From contig NZ_JACHEM010000002.1 of the NCBI RefSeq assembly GCF_014207445.1, forward strand, positions 248,001 through 312,000: a DNA stretch of 64,000 nucleotides, given 5' to 3'. The position numbers and the translations under genes are program-made. Positions 45,337 through 52,919 of the stretch are shown here, in pieces; the stretch's first letter is position 1; every line of letters starts with the position of its first letter. The notes under the pieces are model-generated. The model had not been told where the DNA came from, made no database searches, and saw nothing but the letters and a program-made list of their open reading frames with translations. The DNA comes from Streptomyces candidus (GTDB taxonomy: Bacteria > Actinomycetota > Actinomycetes > Streptomycetales > Streptomycetaceae).

Positions 45337-45668
45337 GAGTCGCCCGCCTTCCAGTCGGTCGGTCTGGGTCCCCCTCCGGGCGCTCGGTTGCTCCGGCCGG
45401 GTACGGGCTGCCGGACGCCGAGTGCCGAATAACGGACCAGCGGATCCCGGTGACAGTAAGGTATTGCTCAACAATCCCACAATGCTTTCCGGAGTACGGT
45501 CTTCCGACGGCCGGGATACTGCTGACGTCCGGGGGCGCGGCCGACGTCCGGGGCGCGGCCGACGTCCGGGGCGCGGCCGACGTCCGGGGCGCGGCCGACG
45601 TCCGGGGCGCGGCCGACGACCGTGGAACGGCGCGCGTCCGGGGAACGGCGAACGATCGAGGAGGAATC
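45337..45668. promoter_or_regulatory. Divergent control region of the 5-oxoproline locus
   Basis: This 332-bp gap between the DUF969 gene and gntR holds no convincing gene. It contains an AT-rich core (about 45426-45490) with a near-palindrome ATTGCTCAACAAT (45463-45475), a good operator candidate for the adjacent GntR protein, and an 18-bp tandem repeat array ending at the gntR ribosome site. Clear -35/-10 pairs were not assigned. Confidence 0.5.
45524..45668. repeat. 18-bp tandem repeat array upstream of gntR
   Basis: The unit GACGTCCGGGGCGCGGCC occurs once with an extra G (45524-45542) and four times exactly (45543-45614), followed by three diverged 18-bp units (45615-45668), the last containing the gntR ribosome site. 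The array is in frame with gntR (A-D-V-R-G-A per unit) but lies before its start. Confidence 0.85.
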
Positions 45669-46352
45669 GTGAGGCTCAGCGAAGCCGCAGGCGCGGAACA
45701 CGGAGCCGGCACCGCCCAGCGCGTCGCCGCCTCTCTGCGCGACCGCATCGCCGGGGGCGGCCTGAAGCCCGGGGAGCAGTTGCCCGAGGCGGCGCTCGCC
45801 GAGGCGTACGGCGTCTCGCGCAACACCGTGCGCGAGGCCTTCCGGCTGCTGTTGCACGAGCGGCTGGTGGTGCACGAGTTCAACCGGGGCGTGTTCGTAC
45901 GCGTCCCGGCCCCGGCTGACATCGTGGACATCTACGCAGTGCGCTGCGCACTGGAGACGGCAGGTGTACGGGCGGCGGGCCAGGCATCGCCACCACTTCT
46001 CGCCGAGGTGCTGCGTGCCGTCGAGGAGGGCGAGAAGGCCGCCGCGAACGGTGACTGGCCGCATGTCGCCGACGCGGGCATCCGTTTCCACCGCGCGCTC
46101 GCCGCCCTCGCGGGCAGTCCGCGCACGGATTGCTACATGAGTGCGATTCTCGCCGAACTCCGGCTGGTCTTCCAGGATATGCCCTCCCCGGCCCACCTCC
46201 ACGAACCCTTCGTGGGCCGCAACCGGGCCATCGCCGAACTCGTCCGGAGATCGGAACTCAGCGCTGCCGAAGCGGAGTTGACGAGCTACCTCGCCGACTC
46301 GCGGCAACTGATCCTCGACACACTCAACGCCCAGGCGGAGGAGCGAGCATGA
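45669..46352 (+). CDS. GntR family (FCD subgroup) transcriptional regulator
   Basis: A 227-residue regulator. The N-terminal winged helix reads RVAASLRDRIAGGGLKPGEQ and LAEAYGVSRNTVREAFRLLL; the all-helical FCD ligand domain (about 85-220) contains the metal-type histidine in FHRALAALAG. The GTG at 45669 has GGAGG (45660-45664) 4 nt upstream. It overlaps pxpA by ATGA and is divergent from the pcp/DUF979/DUF969 genes, so it probably controls both arms. The effector may be 5-oxoproline or glutamate; that is inference. Confidence 0.88.
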   Translation: MRLSEAAGAEHGAGTAQRVAASLRDRIAGGGLKPGEQLPEAALAEAYGVSRNTVREAFRLLLHERLVVHEFNRGVFVRVPAPADIVDIYAVRCALETAGVRAAGQASPPLLAEVLRAVEEGEKAAANGDWPHVADAGIRFHRALAALAGSPRTDCYMSAILAELRLVFQDMPSPAHLHEPFVGRNRAIAELVRRSELSAAEAELTSYLADSRQLILDTLNAQAEERA

Positions 46353-47146
46353 CCGGCGCAGCTCAAGTACTGGCCGAGCCCGAGCCGGGCGGCGTGATCG
46401 ACCTCAACGCCGACCTCGGCGAAGGCTTCGGCCGCTGGACCCTCACCGATGACGAAGCGCTGCTGTCCGTCGTCACCAGCGCCAACGTCGCCTGCGGCTT
46501 CCACGCGGGCGACCCCGTGACGATGCGCCGGGTGTGCGAGCTGGCCGCCGAGCGCGGGGTACGGATCGGTGCCCAGGTGTCGTACCGCGACCTGGCGGGC
46601 TTCGGGCGCCGGGCGATGGACGTGCCGTCGGACGAGCTCGCGGCCGAAGTCGCCTACCAAATCGGTGCGTTGGAGGTCTTCGCCCGTGCGGCGGGATCCC
46701 GTGTCGCCTACGTGAAGCCCCATGGCGCGCTCTACAACCGCACCGTCGCCGACGCGGAGCAGGCCGCCGCCGTCGTCGCCGGGGTGCGGATGGCGGGCGG
46801 CGACCTCCCCGTTCTCGGCCTTCCCGGTTCGGCGCTCCTCGCGGAGGCCGAGAGGCGGCAACTCAGGTCTGTGGCCGAGGCGTTCGCCGACCGCGCCTAC
46901 ACCGCGCACGGCACCCTGGCGTCCCGCCGCGAGCCGGGCGCGGTGATCCACGAACCGGACGCGGTGGTCGCCCGCTCGGTCGCGATGGTCACACGGGGTG
47001 CGGTCACCGCGCTGACGGGCGAAAGTGTGCCGGTGGGGGCGCGCTCGCTCTGCCTGCACGGCGACACCCCGGGCGCGGCGCGGCTGGCCGGGCGCGTGCG
47101 GGACGAATTGCGCCGAGCGGGAGTCAAGTTGGAGGCCTTCGCGTGA
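46349..47146 (+). CDS. pxpA: 5-Oxoprolinase subunit A (LamB/YcsF family)
   Basis: A 265-residue subunit of the ATP-dependent prokaryotic 5-oxoprolinase that hydrolyses pyroglutamate to glutamate. VIDLNADLGEGFGRW, ANVACGFHAGDPVTM and VAYVKPHGALYNRTV are the YcsF-family signatures, and LCLHGDTPGA lies near the C-terminus. The ATG overlaps the gntR stop (ATGA). The 3' end contains GGAGG 7 nt before a GTG that overlaps the stop codon, as if another gene began there. Confidence 0.93.
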   Translation: MTGAAQVLAEPEPGGVIDLNADLGEGFGRWTLTDDEALLSVVTSANVACGFHAGDPVTMRRVCELAAERGVRIGAQVSYRDLAGFGRRAMDVPSDELAAEVAYQIGALEVFARAAGSRVAYVKPHGALYNRTVADAEQAAAVVAGVRMAGGDLPVLGLPGSALLAEAERRQLRSVAEAFADRAYTAHGTLASRREPGAVIHEPDAVVARSVAMVTRGAVTALTGESVPVGARSLCLHGDTPGAARLAGRVRDELRRAGVKLEAFA

Positions 47147-47346
47147 TCGAGTACAAAGCTTTGGCAATGAGGTGTCCTGCCCGAGTCCGCCCCCGAGGCA
47201 CGGCGGCACCCGCCCCGCACGGAAGAGTCGCACCGCCGCGTGCGGGCAGCAGTCCGCAGGAGGACCCTCGGGGCACAGGAGCATGCGCCCTGCCTGAAGC
47301 GGCCGTGCCGCCCCTTGACGGCATGCAGCGGGAGGCTCTCGCGTGA
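47143..47346 (+). CDS. Possible 67-residue frame between pxpA and pxpB (uncertain)
   Basis: A GTG at 47143 overlaps the pxpA stop with GGAGG 7 nt upstream, and the frame ends at a TGA overlapping the pxpB GTG. The predicted peptide is Pro/Ala/Arg-rich (ARVRPRGTAAPAPHGRVA) and unlike anything I recognise. The junctions are near-identical: GGAGGCCTTCGCGTGA at 47131-47146 and GGAGGCTCTCGCGTGA at 47331-47346. The 200-bp segment may therefore be an insertion between genes that once overlapped directly, with the frame kept by chance. A CAAAGCTTTG palindrome lies at 47154-47163. Confidence 0.3.
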   Translation: MIEYKALAMRCPARVRPRGTAAPAPHGRVAPPRAGSSPQEDPRGTGACALPEAAVPPLDGMQREALA

Positions 47347-48008
47347 GCACCAGCGGTACGCACGCCACCGACGCCTCGTCCGCTCCCCTGCACATCCGCC
47401 CCATGGGCTCCCACGCCCTGCTCATCGAGCTGGCCGGTCTCGCCGAGGCCCAGGCCTTTCACGCGGAACTTCTGCGCCGGTGCGCCGCCGGTGTGCTGCC
47501 CGGGATTCGCGACATCGTCCCGGCTGCCAGGACCGTGCTGGTCGACGGACTCGCCGACCCGCAGTCCATCGCCGCCGAAGTACGCACCTGGCGCATCCCG
47601 CCACTCACCGCCGACGAGGGCCCGCTGATCGAGATCCCGGTGCGCTACGACGGCCCCGATCTCGCCGAGGTGGCCGGCCTCTGGGGCATGTCACCGGACC
47701 GGGTCCCGCACACCCTCGGCGCACTCGAACTCCGCGTCGCCTTCTGCGGATTCGCCCCCGGCTTCGGCTACCTCAGCGGACTGCCCGCCGCCCTCCACCT
47801 GCCGCGCCGGGCCACCCCGCGTACCGCCGTGCCCGCCGGGTCGGTCGCCCTCGCCGGGGAGTACGCGGGGGTCTACCCCCGCTCGTCCCCCGGCGGCTGG
47901 CAGCTCGTCGGCACCACCGACGCCGTCCTGTGGGACCCGCGCCGCGAACCAGCGGCCCTGCTGGCCCCGGGCACCCGGGTCCGCTTCACCGAGGAGGCCG
48001 GTCGGTGA
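47343..48008 (+). CDS. pxpB: 5-Oxoprolinase subunit B (KipI family)
   Basis: A 221-residue protein of the KipI/allophanate hydrolase subunit 1 family. RPMGSHALLIEL opens the domain; VRYDGPDLAEVAGLWG and FCGFAPGFGYLSGLP are the family hallmarks, and SPGGWQLVGTTD lies near the end. PxpB works with PxpA and PxpC in ATP-driven ring opening of 5-oxoproline. The GTG at 47343 has GGAGG 7 nt upstream and overlaps pxpC by GTGA. Confidence 0.93.
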   Translation: MSTSGTHATDASSAPLHIRPMGSHALLIELAGLAEAQAFHAELLRRCAAGVLPGIRDIVPAARTVLVDGLADPQSIAAEVRTWRIPPLTADEGPLIEIPVRYDGPDLAEVAGLWGMSPDRVPHTLGALELRVAFCGFAPGFGYLSGLPAALHLPRRATPRTAVPAGSVALAGEYAGVYPRSSPGGWQLVGTTDAVLWDPRREPAALLAPGTRVRFTEEAGR

Positions 48009-48916
48009 GCACCGAGAACACCGCTGAAGCTCCGGAAGGTCCCGCGGCCCTGGACGTCGTACGCCCGGGAGCGCTCACCACCGTGCAGGACGCGGGCCGC
48101 CCCGGCCACGCCCACCTGGGCGTTCCGCGTTCCGGAGCGCTCGACCCGCCCGCCCACCGGCTGGCCAACCGGCTCGTGGGCAACCCTCCGGAGACCGCCG
48201 TCCTGGAGACGACCCTGGACGGCGTGACGGTCCGGGTCCGTGCCCGTACGCCGGTGACCGTCGCCGTGACCGGCGCACCGGCTCCCGTGCGCGTCGACGG
48301 CCGCCCCGCCCCCTGGGGAGCCCCGGTACGGGTCCCCGACGGTGCCCTCCTCGACATCGGGCGGCCAACTGCCGGACTCCGTGCGTACGTTGCCTTCGCC
48401 GGCGGGGTGTGTGCCGAGGCCGTCCTGGGCAGCCGCTCCACCGACCTGCTCTCCGGCCTCGGCCCCGCCCCTCTCGCCCCCGGGGCCGTCCTCCCTCTCG
48501 GGCGTGCGCACGCCGTGCCACCCGCGCCGGACTCCGTGCCCTGGCAGGCCCCACCCGCCGAACTGGTCCTCCCGCTGCTCCTCGGTCCTCGCCACGACTG
48601 GTTCACCGCCGACGCGCTGCGCACCCTCGCGAGTTCCGGTTACCGCGTGTCTCCGTCCGCCAACCGCATCGGCCTCCGCACGGAAGGTCCCGTTCTCACG
48701 CGGGCCCGCCACGACGAACTGCCCAGCGAGGGAATGGTGTGGGGCGCGGTCCAGGTGCCCCCGGACGGCCTTCCGGTCGTCTTCCTCGCCGACCATCCCG
48801 TGACCGGCGGCTACCCGGTGATCGGCGTGGTGCCCGAGGACCGTCTCCCGGCGGCAGCCCAGGCTGTGCCGGGCACGCTGATCCGGTTCGACGTGCGGAG
48901 GCCGGTCCGGTATTAG
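48005..48916 (+). CDS. pxpC: 5-Oxoprolinase subunit C (KipA family)
   Basis: A 303-residue protein of the KipA/allophanate hydrolase subunit 2 (biotin-dependent carboxyltransferase-like) family. GALTTVQDAGRPGHAHLGVP and SGALDPPAHRLANRLVGNP form the N-terminal hallmark, and SNRIGLR-like SANRIGLRTEG with SEGMVWGAVQVPPDGLPVVF the C-terminal one. The GTG at 48005 overlaps the pxpB stop. Last gene of the gntR-pxpABC operon. Confidence 0.93.
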   Translation: MSTENTAEAPEGPAALDVVRPGALTTVQDAGRPGHAHLGVPRSGALDPPAHRLANRLVGNPPETAVLETTLDGVTVRVRARTPVTVAVTGAPAPVRVDGRPAPWGAPVRVPDGALLDIGRPTAGLRAYVAFAGGVCAEAVLGSRSTDLLSGLGPAPLAPGAVLPLGRAHAVPPAPDSVPWQAPPAELVLPLLLGPRHDWFTADALRTLASSGYRVSPSANRIGLRTEGPVLTRARHDELPSEGMVWGAVQVPPDGLPVVFLADHPVTGGYPVIGVVPEDRLPAAAQAVPGTLIRFDVRRPVRY

Positions 48917-48973
48917 CCCGACGTGGGGCGTTCCCTGCGGCTTGGGTTCGGCAGCGGTCTTCGGATCGCGCAG

Positions 48974-49093
48974 TCACGCTTCGAAAGCCGCGCGCAGGAG
49001 TTCGACCGCGAGGGGATCGTTCGCGTCGACTTCGTCGATCAGGGGGCCCTGTTTGCCGAAACGCCTTCTGCGCGAGCCGCCTTGTGATGACAT
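48974..49093 (-). CDS. Possible 39-residue peptide or gene fragment (uncertain)
   Basis: The frame reads RRFGKQGPLIDEVDANDPLA and ends LRAAFEA, with G/C-rich third positions in its second half. No ribosome site precedes the ATG at 49093, and the composition looks like the C-terminal end of a larger lost protein. I do not recognise it. It occupies the 224-bp gap between pxpC and the lamin-tail gene. Confidence 0.25.
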   Translation of the reverse strand: MSSQGGSRRRRFGKQGPLIDEVDANDPLAVELLRAAFEA

Positions 49094-49140
49094 GTGGTTC
49101 CGAAGCCCACAGTGTGTGGGTTTCGTGAATGGGGGTTTGA

Positions 49141-49644
49141 ATGTTTCGTGGTAACGGCATACGGGCGGCTGTGCCGGTAGCGGCAGGGGTGGCCGGGCTG
49201 CTCGTGTGTGCGGTGGCTCCGGCCCAGGCGGCACCGAGTCACCAGGGGGGCGTCCACTTCGGGTGGATCCAGTACAACGGCGCGGGCGCGGACAACGGCT
49301 CGCTGGCGAGCCGGAACTCCGAGTACGTCCAGATCCACAACGGGACCCGTTACGCGGTCCAGCTCAAGGGCTACAAAGTACGCGACAAGGCCGGTTGGAC
49401 GTACACCTTCCGTGCCCTCTCGCTCGGCGCGGGCAAGACGGTGACCCTGCGGACGGGCAGCGGACGCAACACGGCCGCGAACGTGCACTGGGACCACCGC
49501 TACAAGGGCCGCGCCGCATACGTCTGGAACAACAGCGGCACGGAGACCGCGACCTTGCTGAACGCGGCGGGCCGGCGCGTGGACTCCTGCACCTGGAAGG
49601 GCAAGGGCGAACGCACCAAGGCCGAGAACGTCAACTGCCACTGA
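49141..49644 (+). CDS. Secreted lamin-tail domain protein
   Basis: A 167-residue exported protein. A signal peptide ends near AQA-AP (about 30-32), followed by a lamin-tail (LTD) immunoglobulin-like beta domain: SRNSEYVQIHNGTRYAVQLK, GAGKTVTLRTGSG and YVWNNSGTETATLLNAAG are its conserved strands. Such proteins occur widely in Streptomyces, either alone or fused to nucleases; no catalytic domain is present here. The ATG has GGGGG 5 nt upstream and a CCCACA/TGTGGG hairpin lies at 49106-49120. A strong terminator follows. Confidence 0.85.
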   Translation: MFRGNGIRAAVPVAAGVAGLLVCAVAPAQAAPSHQGGVHFGWIQYNGAGADNGSLASRNSEYVQIHNGTRYAVQLKGYKVRDKAGWTYTFRALSLGAGKTVTLRTGSGRNTAANVHWDHRYKGRAAYVWNNSGTETATLLNAAGRRVDSCTWKGKGERTKAENVNCH

Positions 49645-49682
49645 GGCAACCGCCTTTGTGGTGGCAGCCACTGAGTGGCAGC

Positions 49683-49717
49683 CCGCCCCCGTACCGGTTG
49701 ACCCGGTACGGGGGCGG
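49683..49717. terminator. Terminator between lamin-tail and GAP1 genes
   Basis: CCGCCCCCGTACCGG (49683-49697) pairs perfectly with 49703-49717 around a 5-nt TTGAC loop, between two convergent genes. Confidence 0.85.
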
Positions 49718-49747
49718 AGTTGGGCCGGGCGCCGAATGCGCCGTGCC

Positions 49748-51895
49748 TCAGCGTCGGCCGAAGCGTCGCGCCAGCCTCCCCAGCGTGCCGCCCGACGGTC
49801 GGTGCCAGGCCCGGAAGTCCGAGGCGTGGCTGCCGCCCGCACGGTCCAAGTGCTCCCCGACAGCGGCGAGCTCACGACCCGTCATGTGCTGGAGCGCCGG
49901 GCGCAGGACGTCCTCCAATAGCGCGGCGCGGGTGTCGTCCCACAGCGGGCTCGCGCCGGTGTGCGAGGTCCAGGCGACGAAGCAGTCGGCGGCGTACGAC
50001 GGGGCGGTGCGCAGCCGCTCCAGCAGGGGGGCGCTGCGGGCGGTGGCCGCGTACGCGCCCAGGAGATCGGGATCGGCCGAGCGGGCCAGCGCGGACAGCT
50101 CACCGGGGGGCCGCTGCTCGGCGAGCAGGTCGCGGGCCAGCAGGCCGAACACCCTGCTGAGCACGGTCGGTTCGACGGGGTGGGCCGCCGAACGCAGGGT
50201 GAGCGCGGTGGCCACCGGGCCCGCTCCCGCCCGCCCCTCGGCCAGCGACTCGGCGAACTCCAGCAGGCGCAGCGCACCCAGCTCACGGGCGTCGATCTCG
50301 TGCGGGAAGCAGCGGATCAGGTCGGCGGCCAGCGGTGCGACGTCCGGGTCGTCGGCGGGGCCTTCGAGGGCGGCCCGGATCAGTTCCTGGTAGGTGCCCG
50401 CCGTGCGGTGTGCGTCCGAGCCCGTCTCGCCGAGGATCCAGCGGGCCTCCTGCGGGGTGGGGAGCAGATCGCCGGGCCAGACGAGCCGGAATCCGGTGCG
50501 CAGGACGAGCGGCTCGACCATGGGGGAGACCCCGGCGGCACGCAGCACCGTGTGGAGGGTCGACTCGCGGTCCTCCGGGACCGCCCGTGACGTGCCGGGC
50601 TCCGGGTACGCGGCGCACATCCGCAGGTGCGGCAGGCCCTCCGGGACGCCCGGCACCAGGTCCGCGGTGTGCAGGAGACGTACGAGCGAGAACGGGTTGT
50701 CCGGAGCCAGCTCGTCCAGGTGGACGAGCAGCTGGGCGTGCAGCGAACCGTGCTGGGCGAGCGCCTCGCGCACGGCGGCACTGCGGGCCCGCTCCGGGTC
50801 GGCGAGGAGTTCGTGGGCGAGCCTGCGGGCCAGTTCGGGGACGGCGGCCGGGTCGTCGTCCACGGAGGCGAGCAGCGCGGTCAGCGGGGCCAGCGTCTCG
50901 GCCGCCACCTTGCCGTCGATGCGCGCCGCGAGGCGGTCCAGCGCTGCCAGTTCGCCGTCCGGGCGCGAGCCGGGGACAGGGGCGCAGAGTGCGCCGAGCA
51001 GGGCGGGCCAGTCGCCCGCGTCCAGCCCGTCGGCGTGCTCCAGCGCCCAGGCGGCGGCCGCGGTGCGGCCCCGGGAGTCGAGGGGGACCCCGGCACTGAG
51101 GGCCGTCGCGGCGAGCGGCCCGGCCGCGAACTCTCCCTCCTCGAAGGAGGGTTGCGCGGCGGCACGCTTGAAGAGTTCGGGGCGGCCGGCCAGCCAGACC
51201 TGGGCGGTGACGACGGCCCAGGCGTCCTCGCGGACGTCGGCGGCCCCGGGCCCGTGCACGCGGAACTCTGCCGCCGGGAACACCACGTCCGGCGAGGTGC
51301 CGATGATCTGTTGCAGTGCGTGCTCCGGGCGTTCCGCGTACGTCGTGAAGGTCAGCGCGTGCGCGTGCTCGCGCGGGAGGGCGGCGCCCACCACCGCCAC
51401 CCAGCGGGCGATGTCCGCCGGGTTCTCCTCGATCAGCACCACCTGTTCCGCCCCGGGGTCCTCGCAGAGGCGCCGGACGTCCGCCAGCACGCCCGCCAGA
51501 CGAGGGCCGCGCCCCGCCGCGAATCCGGCGAGTCCTTCCCGGTCGAAGAAGCCCGCTGCCGGAGTCAGGGCCTCCAGGGGGGACGGGGTCGAGCCGGGGG
51601 CGGGAGCGAGCGGAGCCCAGCGCGGCGAGTCCCACGCCGTGACCGGCAGGGCGCCGCCGGGCAGCCGGGTGCCGGCGGGGAGGTGGACGGCATGGGTGTG
51701 GGCGGCACCGGTCTCGGGATCCGTCGTAGTACGGCTCAACAGGCGGCTGCCGTCCGAGAGTTGGGTGAGGGAGAAGGCGGAGGCGGGAAAGGCGGCGAGT
51801 GCTTCCTCCGCCTCGTCGAGCAGCGTGCGCGGGACCTCGGGGCTGACCGCCGTGAACCCGGAGGCCGCGGTGTAGTGAAGCTGGGCCAGGCTCAT
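49748..51895 (-). CDS. GTPase-associated protein 1 (GAP1-N2 domain)
   Basis: A 715-residue soluble protein. The N-terminus, SLAQLHYTAASGF, with the later HALTFTTYAERP segment, matches the GAP1-N2 domain; the rest is a long alpha-helical Ala/Leu-rich region with no nucleotide-binding motif. In other actinobacteria such genes sit with TRAFAC-type GTPases and are thought to form regulatory or conflict systems; no GTPase gene is visible here. The ATG at 51895 has GGGAG about 11 nt upstream. Confidence 0.72.
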   Translation of the reverse strand: MSLAQLHYTAASGFTAVSPEVPRTLLDEAEEALAAFPASAFSLTQLSDGSRLLSRTTTDPETGAAHTHAVHLPAGTRLPGGALPVTAWDSPRWAPLAPAPGSTPSPLEALTPAAGFFDREGLAGFAAGRGPRLAGVLADVRRLCEDPGAEQVVLIEENPADIARWVAVVGAALPREHAHALTFTTYAERPEHALQQIIGTSPDVVFPAAEFRVHGPGAADVREDAWAVVTAQVWLAGRPELFKRAAAQPSFEEGEFAAGPLAATALSAGVPLDSRGRTAAAAWALEHADGLDAGDWPALLGALCAPVPGSRPDGELAALDRLAARIDGKVAAETLAPLTALLASVDDDPAAVPELARRLAHELLADPERARSAAVREALAQHGSLHAQLLVHLDELAPDNPFSLVRLLHTADLVPGVPEGLPHLRMCAAYPEPGTSRAVPEDRESTLHTVLRAAGVSPMVEPLVLRTGFRLVWPGDLLPTPQEARWILGETGSDAHRTAGTYQELIRAALEGPADDPDVAPLAADLIRCFPHEIDARELGALRLLEFAESLAEGRAGAGPVATALTLRSAAHPVEPTVLSRVFGLLARDLLAEQRPPGELSALARSADPDLLGAYAATARSAPLLERLRTAPSYAADCFVAWTSHTGASPLWDDTRAALLEDVLRPALQHMTGRELAAVGEHLDRAGGSHASDFRAWHRPSGGTLGRLARRFGRR

Positions 51896-52264
51896 CGGTG
51901 TGTTCGCTCCCTTGGTACGTGGCGCGTGTGGCGTGGTGCGGGGTCGGGCGTCGGACTCGGGACGGCAACCGTAAGGGTGCCGTACGCCGCGACCCGGCCC
52001 CTACCCCGCACACCGCAACCCAAGATCACTTCCGCCCGTGACCGGACCCATACCAGCAGATCCCGGGGCCGCCTGCTGCCCTTTGGCGCATATTCATGCC
52101 CGGAAGGGGTGACACGACCGGCACGACGGCACGCCGACGCGCCACGGACCCGACGACGCGGTCTTCCGGGCGTGGGCCCCGGCTCCCTGTGCGCCCGGCG
52201 CGCGAGCCGCTCCGGCGTACCGGGCCCCGCTCCGGTGCTGCCCGCCGGGGTCTACCTTGGCCCG
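51896..52264. other. Intergenic gap between GAP1 and the CPT-like gene
   Basis: 369 bp separating two divergent genes. I see no supported gene. It must contain both promoters; only the -10 element of the plus-strand gene (TACCTT, 52253-52258) is clear. Confidence 0.5.
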
Positions 52265-52801
52265 ATGAAGACCCAGATGATCGTTCTCAACGGTGGTTCC
52301 AGCTCGGGGAAGACCAGTATCGCCCAGTGCCTCCAGGCGGTGCTGCCGGGTTCGTGGCTGTCCCTGAGTGTGGACACCTTCGTCGACGCCCTGCCCGCAT
52401 CGCTGCGGGAGGGGGACGCGGGGATCGGGTTCGCGCCGGACGGCACGGTGGCGGTCGGGGCCGAGTTCCGGCGGCTGGAGGAGGCGTGGATCGCCGGTGT
52501 CGTCGCGATGGCGCGGGCCGGGGCGCGGGTCGTCGTCGACGAGGTGTTCCTCGGGGGCGCAGAGTCGCAGGCGCGGTGGCTCAAGGCGATCGGCGACGAC
52601 GTCGAGGTGCTGTGGGTCGGCGTACGGTGCGCGGCCCCGGTGGCGGCGGCGCGGGAGGCGGGCCGTGGGGACCGTACCGCCGGAATGGCCGCCGGGCAGG
52701 CCGAGCCGGTGCACGAGGGCGTGCGGTACGGCTTCGAGGTGGACACCGCGCGCAGCGGGCCGATGGAGTGCGCGCGGCTGATCGCGGCACGGACGGAGTG
52801 A
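52265..52801 (+). CDS. Chloramphenicol phosphotransferase-like kinase
   Basis: A 178-residue P-loop kinase of the CPT family. Walker A is GGSSSGKTS (10-18) and the catalytic aspartate is D37 in LSVDTFVD, as in the chloramphenicol 3-O-phosphotransferase of the producer S. venezuelae. VVVDEVFLGG and a lid arginine region (AAREAGRGDR) follow. Whether this copy acts on chloramphenicol or another hydroxyl is unknown; many Streptomyces carry such genes without the antibiotic cluster. The ATG lies exactly 6 nt after TACCTT with no Shine-Dalgarno. Confidence 0.82.
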   Translation: MKTQMIVLNGGSSSGKTSIAQCLQAVLPGSWLSLSVDTFVDALPASLREGDAGIGFAPDGTVAVGAEFRRLEEAWIAGVVAMARAGARVVVDEVFLGGAESQARWLKAIGDDVEVLWVGVRCAAPVAAAREAGRGDRTAGMAAGQAEPVHEGVRYGFEVDTARSGPMECARLIAARTE

Positions 52802-52919
52802 TCACGGCACGTCGCGGAAGGCGGGCGACGGCGAGGGGCCGCTGGGTCGAGGTCGCGCGTTCTCCGGGGCAGCGGGGGCCTGGGGTGTGCAGGGCCCCCT
52901 CTGCGCTCCCCGGCTCGTC

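Noticed and set aside
45153..45668. N-terminal extension of the GntR protein containing ADVRGA repeats
   Set aside because: The frame is open because the repeat unit is 18 bp, but the GGAGG site and normal GntR N-terminus place the start at 45669.
48917..49140. A gene filling the gap between pxpC and the lamin-tail gene
   Set aside because: Only a 39-codon minus-strand frame with no ribosome site is present; listed as an uncertain fragment rather than a firm gene.
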